DNA of 64,000 bases from JBEKHT01 sp049511715 (lineage in GTDB: Bacteria; Chloroflexota; Anaerolineae; Anaerolineales; RBG-16-64-43). This document shows positions 1 through 8,762 of this stretch, one piece after another; position 1 is the stretch's first letter; each line of letters begins with the position of its first letter. The position numbers and the translations under genes were made by a program. The notes beneath the pieces were generated by a model that saw nothing but the letters and a program-made list of their open reading frames with translations, did not search any database and was not told where the DNA came from. The stretch spans positions 1 to 64,000 of the forward strand of contig JBEKXU010000015.1 of the NCBI GenBank assembly GCA_049511715.1. Direction: 5' to 3'.

Positions 1-899
1 TCAAGTACCAGGGTCTGCACCACAGCCCAAATCGATCCCAAACACGAGGTTTCTCGATAGTCTTTTGTTGAATGTGCCCAAATTGGTTAGTTTGTCGCGC
101 GAATGGCGAAAGTCGGGCTAGGTCCATTCCGTTGCGCAGGCTCATCAGCGCGAAAGTTCTCCGCAGCGCGTGAGGTGTGACCTTCACCCCGGCCGCAAGG
201 CTAAGCCTTCGCACAAAATGCGCGAAGGCGTTGGGGGTCAGGCGAGGGCGCGTGTGCCCTCGAATCATTGGACCATCTAGGGCAAGTGACCGCTCGAGGG
301 AGCGTCGATAGCGGCGTAGGGTTCGAAGCGTTTGCACTCCTACTGAGGTTACGCGGTCCTTTCGTTCCTTGCTGCTTCTCACCAGGAGTTGGCAGGTTCG
401 CAAGTCCAGGTCTCTCCAATTGAGGGCGCAGAGCTGAGCAGCGCGGATCTCGCTGTCGGCCAGGACCATGAGCACCGCCCTCTTTCGGATGTCGGAGGTT
501 GCAAGCAGCTGGCGCAGTTGGTCGGGCTCGAGGCAGGGGAGCCGACGCTTCTCAAGGGGCGGCGGGGGGAAAGGTTAAAAGCTCGCGGCAGTATCCCTCC
601 TCGTGCAGGAAGCGCAGGAGGGTCCTGACTACCCTCGCCCGAGCGTGCAGGCTTGTGCCCTTAAGCCCGTTGGCATCTTATGAGAGCCAGCCTCGAACGT
701 CCGCTGCGGTCACATCCTTGGGATCTGTGACCCCATGTCGCTGGGGCCAGGCCACGAAAACGCCGGCGGTCAAGTGCTAGTGCTCAAGCGTGGCAGGGGT
801 GCAGCGTATGGCCTTGCGCGAGAGGCGGAAGTCTTCGATGGGGGAGGTGGCGAGGAGAATTTTGGAAAGCAAGTCGACGCGGGGCATGGCTTCCTCCAT
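1..899 (-). pseudogene. Decayed tyrosine recombinase / phage-type integrase (XerC/D-like)
   Basis: Reading the minus strand from an ATG at 899 gives a SAM-like core-binding domain (segments LLRFLHEEGY and FVAWPQRHGVTDP), then a catalytic domain with the box I arginine region (SEIRAAQLCALNWRDLDL), a lysine hairpin (SSKERKDRV) and the box II HxLR-type motif (TPHALRRTF). The frame is broken by an in-frame TAG at 777-779 and a TAA at 678-680, and by a frameshift near the G-run at 561-570. The region where the nucleophilic tyrosine should follow the GH motif reads GHIQQKTIEKPRV, with no tyrosine. The frame runs off the window start. Homology is clear to me by motif order, and loss of function is very likely. 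A sequencing error could explain the frameshift but not the missing tyrosine. It is probably the relic of an integrated element. Confidence 0.72.
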
Positions 900-1615
900 C
901 CGGGGCGAATTGGCCGAGGAATCAAGGGCCTTGCGTCACCCGCCGAGTAGCCAGGTTTCAATTTGCTTGCGGAACAAGGGGTCGCGCTGGGGGCGCCTGA
1001 AGCCGGAAGGACTGGGGAAAACCCATTCCTTGGCTTTGTGCACCCAGTCCAGGCTCTGGCTTGAAAGGGGCAAGTCGTTTCCAGAGGGGCGAGACGGTGC
1101 GGTGGAACAGAATGCCTCCCTGGACGCCGGGGCAGGTCGGAAATGGAACCGCGAATTGAGAAAGTCTCGGCCCCGAACTCAGATTCGTTCCAGGGAAGAC
1201 GAAGACGACATGAGCCGCGAGGTGGGAAACACCCGTCCTCGTAGGCCGGGCGAGCGGGGTAGCGTCCAATCTGCTTTCCCCTTTTAGCTTGTGGCCCCAC
1301 CCAGCCTTTCTCCAGTCAAGCATAGGGGACCCCAACCCTAAGCTGACGTTCCGATGGGCAATCTTGGGGCTTCCGCAAGCCACGTCGTTTTTCCAGAGAG
1401 GGGTCCGGCGTCGTGCGGGAAGAACCGCCAAGCCGAGAAGGCTCTCAGGCCTCGGGACCCGGGGGCAGCGGAGGACGCTGGGGATCCTTGAAGTGGAAGA
1501 TTCCTCCACCGGCCGAAGCGCCTGGGGCGCCTGCTGGCCCGGCAAGACACAATCGCCTTCCGGCCGTGCGGTCATCGCGGCGGTTCAGAGGGCTTGCAAC
1601 GGCCCGTGACACCCT
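900..1615. other. Stretch without a recognisable gene
   Basis: Open frames of 100-200 codons exist on both strands, but they are arginine/proline/serine-rich, lack domain motifs and overlap each other in a way typical of chance frames in G+C-rich DNA. It lies upstream of the integrase relic and may be decayed element DNA. I see no RNA gene, repeat or terminator in it. Confidence 0.5.
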
Positions 1616-2134
1616 CTACCGCCTTTGTTTTCCCCGAGGATAGTAAGTGATCAGCCCGATGAGGATAATGAGGACGCCCAGAAGCAATCCGAGGGACTGA
1701 ACTATCCCGAAAATCATGCGATGGGGGAACGGTGTGCTTCCCAGGCCAATCAGGTCAGCCATGCTCGAGAGCGCCGCGAAGAAGTAGCCCGTGGCGATCA
1801 GCCGCGCGCCCACATTCTGCAGCAAGCTATCCGAGTGACCCTCCCGGCGCATCAGCCCGGCGATGACATAGGAAGCCAGAGTGACAAGGGCAAGTCCGGT
1901 GAGGAAGACGAAGATCTTCAGGTACCCAAAGCCGGGTCGGTATGGCACGCCGAGCAGGCTGGGGCGCATCCCGAACAGGAACACCAAAAGCCCCAGGGCG
2001 TCCAGCACAAGCAATCGAGAAACCCACCGGCTTGGCCGGTGTGAGTCAGTGTTCAGGTCGGACTCCGGTCGGCTTTCTACTTCGGCCACAGGCTCCAGCT
2101 CTTGGTCTGATCGAGCTGCGGGGCCGGCGCCCAA
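1616..2134 (-). CDS. Small four-helix membrane protein, function unknown
   Basis: The last ~135 residues form four clear hydrophobic segments (around LLVLDALGLLVFLFGM, IFVFLTGLALVTLASYVIAGL, LIATGYFFAALSSMADL and IFGIVQSLGLLLGVLIILIGL) separated by short charged loops, ending in a basic tail YYPRGKQRR. The N-terminal ~40 residues are acidic and soluble. The open frame extends much further upstream without stops, but that part is low-complexity and not protein-like. I therefore chose the TTG at 2132-2134, just downstream of AAGGAG. A GTG at 2087-2089 is an alternative. No family could be named. It stands alone on the minus strand between the integrase relic and an empty stretch. Confidence 0.55.
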   Translation of the reverse strand: MGAGPAARSDQELEPVAEVESRPESDLNTDSHRPSRWVSRLLVLDALGLLVFLFGMRPSLLGVPYRPGFGYLKIFVFLTGLALVTLASYVIAGLMRREGHSDSLLQNVGARLIATGYFFAALSSMADLIGLGSTPFPHRMIFGIVQSLGLLLGVLIILIGLITYYPRGKQRR

Positions 2135-3103
2135 GTGCTCCTTGGGCCATGCCGTCCTGCTGGGATAGGCCCATTCTACGGCAAAGTCCGCAAGAAGGGG
2201 AAACGTTCCCCGCGCGCTCACCTCGCGTAGCGGTTTTCCGGGTCTGCCTGCATGTAGGATTCGGCAGGCGGACGATGCCCAGAGGCGGGGCAAGCGGATG
2301 TCCGCCAGTTGGCTGCGAGTCGCCCGGGCGACGACCTTCCGCGTCCGCATCGAGCCTTCTCTGGCGAGGCGCCCGGAGCGCTGACGATAATGCCTGGCGA
2401 AGAAGGAGATCAAGCGGCGGCCGACGTCTTGCCAGCCGATCTCGCGGGCGCCAGAGTGGAGGGCCCGTAGCGCGAGGCTTAATCTCTCCCGGCGCGCATG
2501 AGCAGCGAGAAAGCGGGAAGGAATCCTTCGCCATCGCGGGCAGGCTTCCTGGCCTCTAGGGTGCAGCACGATTCTTTCGGAAGGGAAGTGGCTGCATGAC
2601 CTCTGGCACGAAGAATCCTCCCCGCGGCTTCGCTGGCGAGACTGCGTCGCATCCCTCTCCCTGTCCTCGCCCGTGCGCGCCCAATAGGCTTGGAGCCGGA
2701 TCGGGTTCCGGACGGGAAAGGGGGGCGAGGCTCTCATGCCTAGGTCTGGCTGTTGGAGCCGGTGCCACCGTTTCGAGTGCTGGGGGCAGATCGGAATGGG
2801 GCCTCCGGCGGCATGGCTGGATGTGGAGACTCTCGAATTCGTTTCCTCAACAGGGGGTCGTTGGGCCGACCAGTGGCCTGGCCCGAATGTCTGCCCGTCT
2901 TCTCCGCCCCGCCAATGCCATCCCTCAAAGCTGCCTAGTGAGCTGGGTTTGATGCCTCGCGTGCAACCAGCCTTCAGCGCCCATGCTAGAGCGGAAGCTA
3001 GGTATAATCGATTAATGCCTCCGGAACGGCACGCAGATAATCTCGCGGATATGCCTCCTTGGTTGGCCTGCATGTGTCCTGTCCCGGACCTTCAGGAGGA
3101 TCG
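2135..3103. other. Stretch without a recognisable gene
   Basis: Only chance-like frames on both strands. The single thing of note is TATAAT at 3003-3008, about 95 bases before the next gene. No good -35 box lies 16-18 bases upstream, so it is only a weak promoter candidate. Confidence 0.45.
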
Positions 3104-3337
3104 ATGGCGCAACCCACGATCAACTATGCACCTGAAACCTGCGGGTGGTGCGGGGGAACAGGGAGATTCGGTGAGGGCAACTTCAAGTGCCCCTCCTGCG
3201 AGGGCAAGGGAAGCGTGCTGGTGGCGCAGCCGCCCCACAAGTGCGGTTGGTGCCAAGGGACCGGTCACGTCGGCGAGTATCAAGATCGTTGCCCGACCTG
3301 CAGTGGATCAGGCTGGGTACACGTCTTGAAGCCCTAG
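3104..3337 (+). CDS. Small protein with four CxxCxGxG-type zinc-binding motifs
   Basis: A 77-residue protein made almost entirely of two DnaJ-type zinc-finger pairs: CGWCGGTG, CPSCEGKG, CGWCQGTG and CPTCSGSG. In DnaJ the same motif occurs four times and binds two zinc ions while contacting unfolded substrate. Here there is no J domain, no G/F region and no C-terminal substrate domain, so it is a free-standing zinc-ribbon module. The ATG at 3104 is preceded by AGGAGG at five bases; an upstream GTG in the same frame would add a tail without a good ribosome site. It is followed after 160 bases by the polysaccharide locus but probably is not part of it. Its role (chaperone accessory, RNA or protein binding) is unknown. 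Confidence 0.75.
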   Translation: MAQPTINYAPETCGWCGGTGRFGEGNFKCPSCEGKGSVLVAQPPHKCGWCQGTGHVGEYQDRCPTCSGSGWVHVLKP

Positions 3338-3497
3338 ATCGTCGGCTTCCGAATCTTCGTCCCGGATGGCGGGGGAGCAAGCGGCTTGGCCTGATCTGGA
3401 CCCCGGGTCGTTCCGCGCCCTGGCGCCTCATCCTGGACACCTGGAAACGGAGTGCGGGCCTGCGAGACAGGACGGCCTCCAGGCCGCGAGATCTTGA

Positions 3498-4790
3498 GTG
3501 AGCCTCAACCGGTTGTGCGTGCTGGGAATGGGATACATCGGCTTGCCGACCGCGAGCAGCTTTGCGACTCGCGGGCTCAAAGTGGTCGGAGTCGACGTCA
3601 ACGAGCGCATCGTAGAGACCCTGAGGATGGGACACATCCATATTCAGGAGCCTGGCCTCGAGGCGCTTGTTCAGGCGGCCTTTCACTCGGGGAACTTGCA
3701 AGTCAAGGCACAACCCGAAACGGCAGACGCCTTTATCATCTGCGTGCCCACTCCCGTCCGGCCGGACAAATCCGCAGACCTTTCTTACGTTGTCTCTGCC
3801 GCGGCCTCGATTGTGCCCCACTTGCGGCTTGGAAACCTTGTCGTTCTTGAGTCCACTTCGCCGCCGGGGACAACCGCCGAGGTGGTGCGGCCCATCCTGG
3901 AACGGTCCGGGCTCCACGCCGGTCCGGACTTCCACTTGGCCTACTCTCCGGAACGAGTGCTCCCGGGCCAGATTCTCAAGGAGATAGTGGAGAACGCGCG
4001 AGTCATCGGGGGAATTGACGCGGTCTCAGCGCAGGCGGGAAGGGATCTCTACGGGACCTTCGTCCAGGGAGAAATCGCTCTCACGGATGCGACGACCGCG
4101 GAGATGGTGAAACTGATGGAGAACACCTTCCGGGACGTGAACATTGCGCTTGCCAATGAGTTTCTGCGTCTAGGGGACCGCTTTGGCGTCGATATCTGGG
4201 AGGCAATCCGGTTGGCCAATCGCCATCCCCGCGTCAGAATCCTTCAGCCGGGCCCAGGCGTTGGAGGGCACTGTGTAAGCGTGGATCCCTGGTTCCTCGT
4301 GGAGGCGGCGCCGGATATCAGCTCTCTCATCAGGCAAGCGCGGATGGTCAACGACAACCAGCCGGCATATGTCCTGGAGTTGCTTCGAGCAGAGCTGGGG
4401 GACCTTACGGGGGCCACGATCGGCGCCCTGGGTCTGACGTACAAGGCCGATATCGACGATGTGCGCGAGAGCCCGGCACTGCGCGTGGTCGACCTCCTCG
4501 GGAAGGCTGGCGCGCGGGTGCGCACCTACGACCCGTGGGCCCCGGCGGATGTCCTGGCTGCGGTGCGCACCCGAGATGTGGAAACGTGCGTCCAAGGCGC
4601 CGACTGCGTCCTGCTGCTCGTGGCCCATGAGACGCTCAAGAGGCTTGACCCGGGCCTCGTGCGTCCCCTGGTGAGCCAGCCGTTGGCGATTGATTGCCAG
4701 CATGTCTGGGACCGGGCTCGATGGGAAGCGGCGGGTTTTTCCCTCCGCTCCCTGGGTGTCCCAAAGTCCCAGGAGGCAAACGTCCGATAG
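3498..4790 (+). CDS. wecC: UDP-N-acetyl-D-mannosamine dehydrogenase (nucleotide-sugar dehydrogenase)
   Basis: The 430-residue length is normal for the UDP-glucose/UDP-ManNAc dehydrogenase family, which performs a four-electron NAD-dependent oxidation of a C6 alcohol to a uronic acid. The N-terminus carries the Rossmann motif GMGYIGLP (residues 10-17). EPGLEALV after residue 50 and the active-site segment GVGGHCVSVDPWF (near residue 260, containing the catalytic cysteine) are typical of the WecC branch rather than Ugd. The NAD-side C-terminal domain (LTYKADIDDVRESPA) is intact. The start is GTG at 3498 with a weak ribosome site. The epimerase that makes its substrate follows 32 bases later, so the pair should supply UDP-ManNAcA to the polysaccharide locus. 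Confidence 0.9.
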   Translation: MSLNRLCVLGMGYIGLPTASSFATRGLKVVGVDVNERIVETLRMGHIHIQEPGLEALVQAAFHSGNLQVKAQPETADAFIICVPTPVRPDKSADLSYVVSAAASIVPHLRLGNLVVLESTSPPGTTAEVVRPILERSGLHAGPDFHLAYSPERVLPGQILKEIVENARVIGGIDAVSAQAGRDLYGTFVQGEIALTDATTAEMVKLMENTFRDVNIALANEFLRLGDRFGVDIWEAIRLANRHPRVRILQPGPGVGGHCVSVDPWFLVEAAPDISSLIRQARMVNDNQPAYVLELLRAELGDLTGATIGALGLTYKADIDDVRESPALRVVDLLGKAGARVRTYDPWAPADVLAAVRTRDVETCVQGADCVLLLVAHETLKRLDPGLVRPLVSQPLAIDCQHVWDRARWEAAGFSLRSLGVPKSQEANVR

Positions 4791-4822
4791 GGGTGAGGGA
4801 GGCGAGCTCGCCAGTCGTTGCT

Positions 4823-5995
4823 ATGCCCAGGCAGAAGATTCTTGTGGTCCTTGGGACTCGTCCGGAAGCGATCAAGATGGCGCCCGTGATCCGCGGCCTC
4901 AGAGAGAACCCGTTGGCCTTTGAGACCCGGGTCTGCGTGACCGCCCAACATCGGCAGATGTTGGATCCTGTGATGCGCCTCTTTGGCATCAAGGCGGATC
5001 ATGATTTGAACCTGATGCAAGAGGGGCAGACCTTGGCTGAGTTCACCTCGCTTGCTTTTCGGGCGCTGGATGGCGTGCTGCGGCAGGAAAAGCCTGACTG
5101 GGTCCTGGTTCAAGGGGACACCTCAACGGTGATGGTAGCCAGCCTCGTCGCCTTCTATCACCAGGTGAGGGTCGGGCACATTGAGGCAGGCTTGAGGACA
5201 GGAGAAAAGTACCAGCCGTTTCCGGAGGAAATCAATCGCCGGGTGACCAGCGTGGTTGCCGACCTGCACTTTGCGCCGACAGAGCGCGCGCGAGAGAACC
5301 TATTGCGCGAGAGCACCCCTCCTGAATCCATTCAAGTGACGGGCAATCCGGTGATCGATGCCCTGCAGTGGGTTGCGGGATTGCCTTATGACTGGGACCA
5401 AGGCCAGCTGGCAAAGGTCCCCCGGGGGAAGCGCCTGATCCTGGTGACCGCTCACCGTCGGGAGAGTTTCGGGGCGCCGCTAGAGGCAATCTGCGGAGCG
5501 TTGCGGACCATCGCAGCGACCCACCAGGATGCCGTCCACTTGGTCTATCCAGTGCATCTGAATCCGAATGTCCAGCGGCCCGCTCACCGTCTCCTGGACC
5601 GCGTTCCCAATATCACCCTGTTGCCGCCCATCGAGTATCTGGATATGGTGAACCTCCTCAAGGAGTCCTACTTGGTGCTGACCGATTCTGGCGGGCTCCA
5701 GGAGGAGGGGCCCGGCCTGGGGAAGCCTGTGCTTGTGATGCGTCAGGTGACGGAACGGCCGGAAGGTGTCGAAGCCGGAACCGTTCGGATGGTCGGCACC
5801 GATCCCGTCAGGATAGTTGAGGGGGTGAATCGGTTGCTTACCGATTCGGAAGAGTACCAGCGCATGGCGCGGGCGATCAACCCCTATGGGGACGGGCGGG
5901 CGGCGGGACGGATTATCCAGGCGATCGAAACCGCCGCAGGTTGGGCGGGTCCCGGCTCATCGGCTCGTAGCCCCGTCGATTGGAGGGTCAACTGA
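4823..5995 (+). CDS. wecB: UDP-N-acetylglucosamine 2-epimerase (non-hydrolysing)
   Basis: A 390-residue cytoplasmic enzyme that interconverts UDP-GlcNAc and UDP-ManNAc. Family hallmarks run in order: GTRPEAIKMAP (residues 11-21), QGDTSTVM, the active-site stretch HIEAGLRTGEKYQPFPEE, TAHRRESFG, and the UDP-binding segment TDSGGLQEEGPGLGKP. The ATG at 4823 gives the canonical N-terminus; the open frame upstream overlaps wecC in another frame and is not used. The stop overlaps the start of the next gene by one base, so translation is probably coupled. Together with wecC it makes UDP-ManNAcA. Confidence 0.93.
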   Translation: MPRQKILVVLGTRPEAIKMAPVIRGLRENPLAFETRVCVTAQHRQMLDPVMRLFGIKADHDLNLMQEGQTLAEFTSLAFRALDGVLRQEKPDWVLVQGDTSTVMVASLVAFYHQVRVGHIEAGLRTGEKYQPFPEEINRRVTSVVADLHFAPTERARENLLRESTPPESIQVTGNPVIDALQWVAGLPYDWDQGQLAKVPRGKRLILVTAHRRESFGAPLEAICGALRTIAATHQDAVHLVYPVHLNPNVQRPAHRLLDRVPNITLLPPIEYLDMVNLLKESYLVLTDSGGLQEEGPGLGKPVLVMRQVTERPEGVEAGTVRMVGTDPVRIVEGVNRLLTDSEEYQRMARAINPYGDGRAAGRIIQAIETAAGWAGPGSSARSPVDWRVN

Positions 5996-7695
5996 TGGTG
6001 GATGATAAGACCAGCGTCCACAGTCGGTGGACATGGGCCTGGGCCTTGATCGCCTGGGTCGGCGTTTCCGCTGGCCTCGCGGCCGCCCAAAGCTACACTC
6101 TCTGGGGGTCGACCTGGTGGTGGCCCAGTTTCTACTGGCCGAATTTCTTTGCCTTCCTCCTGCCCGTGATCGCTTTGGGGGCGGTTATTGCGGTGGTCGG
6201 ACGCTGGCTGGCACCCGGCCAGGAAGGGGCCTGGGTGCGGCGGTGGGTCTGGATAGCACTGGCGGTCCGCCTCGTGTCTGTGGTCTTTTGGCCCATTGCC
6301 TTGCGGGAGTGGGGATACCGATCGCCTGAGGAACTGGGAGGTTTCCTGTCCACCGATGCGTACAATGCCACGAATACCGCCTGGACCCTTTCCCAGGAGA
6401 GTATCCCCGCAATCCTGACCTTCCGGCCGGGGCATGGAGACAATACCGGGGGCCTGACTTTTCTCGGGGTGCTTTTTTTCCGGCTGTTCAGCCCAGACTA
6501 TGAGCGTCCCCTGCTTCTGGGTCTGGTGGCCTCAGCATTCAGTGCCTTGACCGTGCTTTTCGTTTTCCTGCTGGGAGAGTCCCTCTTTTCAACGTCGGTG
6601 GCCCGTACGGCGGCCGTGGTGGCCGCGCTCTTTCCCGAGGCGGTGGTGATCGGCTCCTCGGATCTGGAGGAGGGTTATCTGGCCCTATTCCTGGCAGTCA
6701 TGATCTGGGGGCTGACTGGTGTTTTCCTCGGTCAAAGGGGTGAAGCCCGAGGACAGCCCTCGCACACTCTGGATTGGCGCTCCGGCTTGGCTTTTGCGGC
6801 TGCGGGATTCCTCCTCTCGACGGGCATCTCCACGCAATTCGTCCTGCTCAACGTGGCGATGATCGCCATCTTCGCCCTCTGGCTCTCCGACCCTCGCAAG
6901 ACCTTGGGGAAAATTGTGTGGATCGGGTGCGGGGCGGTGGCCTTTGTCTTGGTGGTATCGGCTTTCCTTTCGCAGTACCACTTTTTCCCTTACCAGTTCA
7001 GTTTGCTCCTTCGCCAGGGGAGATTCCTGTTTGGAGAGGCCTGGCTCGAATATGACAAGCTGCGGGCCAATGCTTCCAGCAGCGATCTCTTCTACCAGTT
7101 GCTCAGCCGGTTGCCGCAAACGCTCGGACTCTATGTGGCTGGGGCGTGGGGCTTGCTTCAGCCGCTTTTGCCGGCGGCCATCGGCTACCGCAGCAAGAGT
7201 CCGACCGGGGGCGGCATCGCTCAATTCCTCGGCATCCTGAGGTCGGCGGGGTGGTACCTCCTCTTGCCCTTCCTTGCCTATGGCTTTGTGGTCAGTCTGC
7301 GCGGTTTCGCACGGCGCCGATACGAGGCCGTCTTTTCCATTGTCTTCTGGGTGGTCGCGCTGATCGCTTCGTTTCGTGCGCTTGGCGATCAATGGGATAA
7401 CCCCCGCTATCGGTTGTATGCGCTGGCCCCGATGGCTTTGACGGCGGCCTGGGCTTATTGGCATTGGCGCGAGTCTCGATCCCCATGGCTGAATCGCATC
7501 CAGATTCCATTCTGGGTGGCGGTTGCCGCGATGACCGCCTGGTACTTCGGTCGATATTGGCTGGACTGGAAACTCCCTGTCGTCGCCGTTCTTACGGGAA
7601 TCGTGGTCCTCACGCTGCTGGCCTTTCTGGCAACGGTTCTCGCAGGTCGGCTGGTCCGGCGCAGGCGACTGGAGCCGCCGGCGGCCTCATCCTGA
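5995..7695 (+). CDS. Multi-spanning membrane glycosyltransferase, GT39 (PMT)-like
   Basis: A 566-residue protein with ten or more strongly hydrophobic segments, separated by short loops, from about residue 15 to the C-terminus, which ends in a basic tail (RLVRRRRLEPP). The first large loop has acidic residues after the first helices (ELGGFLSTDAYNATNT), as in polyprenyl-phosphate-sugar dependent GT-C enzymes such as the ArnT/PMT group. The start is the ATG overlapping the wecB stop, seven bases after GGAGG. It probably transfers a sugar from a lipid-phosphate carrier on the outer face of the membrane during polysaccharide or glycoprotein assembly. A Wzy-like polymerase cannot be excluded, because that family is hard to recognise by eye. 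Confidence 0.65.
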   Translation: MVDDKTSVHSRWTWAWALIAWVGVSAGLAAAQSYTLWGSTWWWPSFYWPNFFAFLLPVIALGAVIAVVGRWLAPGQEGAWVRRWVWIALAVRLVSVVFWPIALREWGYRSPEELGGFLSTDAYNATNTAWTLSQESIPAILTFRPGHGDNTGGLTFLGVLFFRLFSPDYERPLLLGLVASAFSALTVLFVFLLGESLFSTSVARTAAVVAALFPEAVVIGSSDLEEGYLALFLAVMIWGLTGVFLGQRGEARGQPSHTLDWRSGLAFAAAGFLLSTGISTQFVLLNVAMIAIFALWLSDPRKTLGKIVWIGCGAVAFVLVVSAFLSQYHFFPYQFSLLLRQGRFLFGEAWLEYDKLRANASSSDLFYQLLSRLPQTLGLYVAGAWGLLQPLLPAAIGYRSKSPTGGGIAQFLGILRSAGWYLLLPFLAYGFVVSLRGFARRRYEAVFSIVFWVVALIASFRALGDQWDNPRYRLYALAPMALTAAWAYWHWRESRSPWLNRIQIPFWVAVAAMTAWYFGRYWLDWKLPVVAVLTGIVVLTLLAFLATVLAGRLVRRRRLEPPAASS

Positions 7696-7701
7696 TCCTG
7701 C

Positions 7702-8709
7702 ATGAGGGTCTGCCTCTATCCACGCGTGTCCAGCGGCGGTCCCGCCTCATTTCAGGCGAGGCTCGCAAGAGCATTCGTTGGGTTGGGCCTGGAAATCACC
7801 TATGATCCGGGCAGTCGCCCCTTGGACGCTCTGCTCGTGTTTGCGGGCACGCGCAACCTGGGCAGGCTGTGGCAAGCCAAGAGAGACGGTATTCCTGTTG
7901 TTCAGCGGCTGGACGGAATCAACTGGCTTCACAGGCATCGGCCGATTCAACCGCTGTACTATCTTCGAGCAGAGGCCCGGAACTTGATCTTGCGCCATAT
8001 TCGCCGATCGGTGGCGGACGCCATCATCTACCAGAGTCAGTTTGTCCAACGCTGGTGGGAAGAGTGGGATGGGCCTTGCGCGAGCCCATCCTTTGTCATC
8101 TGGAATGGGCTCGACCTGGGGGAATTCCCTTCTCGGGCGGAAGGCGGCCACGATGGGTCACTCTTGGTGGTAGAGGGGACGGTTCATCTGCCTGCCAGCG
8201 TGTTCCAGATCCTGCAAGCCACCCACTGCGAGCTGCTGGCAGGGGGCAGGATCTCCCGCACACGGGTGTTCGGCAGAGTGGCGCGCCAAGAGTCCTCGCA
8301 GTTGAAGAGACTTCCCGAGCTTGAGCTCTGCGGGCTCAGGCCTCAAGCCGAGGTGCGGGCGGCTCAACTCCGCGCCGCACTCCATTTTCCTTTGGAGCCA
8401 ATGCCTCCATGTCCCAATTCCGTGATCGAGGCGCTCGCCTGTGGGTTGCCCGTGGTTGGGTTTCGGACCGGAAGTCTGGAGGAACTCATTGAGCCGGGAG
8501 CCGGAGAGCTTGTCGAATTCGAGGGCGACCCTTGGAGGCTCGAGGTTCCTCGCAACCTGGAGAAGATCGCGTCCGCCGCCGAACGTATCCTCGTTGACTG
8601 GAAGGCGTACTCGCGCGCCGCGCGGGAGGTCGCGATCGAGCGGTTCGACATCTCGAATGTCGCCAAACGCTACCTGGCCGTTATGGCGGGCCAGGCTAGA
8701 CCCGCCTGA
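7702..8709 (+). CDS. Glycosyltransferase family 4 (GT-B fold)
   Basis: A 335-residue soluble protein. The C-terminal half carries the GT4 donor-site pattern PNSVIEALACGLPVVGFRTGSLEELI, with the E-x7-E-like acidic pair, and ends with an RFD-type motif (IERFDISNVAKRYLAVM) typical of the family. The N-terminal acceptor domain has VVQRLDGINW and a SQFVQRWW segment, also common in GT4 enzymes acting in polysaccharide loci. It starts six bases after the membrane enzyme, so it is co-transcribed. Donor sugar and linkage cannot be told from the sequence. Confidence 0.82.
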   Translation: MRVCLYPRVSSGGPASFQARLARAFVGLGLEITYDPGSRPLDALLVFAGTRNLGRLWQAKRDGIPVVQRLDGINWLHRHRPIQPLYYLRAEARNLILRHIRRSVADAIIYQSQFVQRWWEEWDGPCASPSFVIWNGLDLGEFPSRAEGGHDGSLLVVEGTVHLPASVFQILQATHCELLAGGRISRTRVFGRVARQESSQLKRLPELELCGLRPQAEVRAAQLRAALHFPLEPMPPCPNSVIEALACGLPVVGFRTGSLEELIEPGAGELVEFEGDPWRLEVPRNLEKIASAAERILVDWKAYSRAAREVAIERFDISNVAKRYLAVMAGQARPA

Positions 8710-8762
8710 GAAAACGATCAGGAAGGGTATGAGAGGGTGCTCCGCGCTAACCGAAAGGTGTC

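Noticed and set aside
2135..3073. Upstream extension of the minus-strand membrane protein frame
   Set aside because: No stops, but the translation is rich in Arg/Ser/Pro without hydrophobic or domain pattern and lacks a credible start, so it was left out of the gene.
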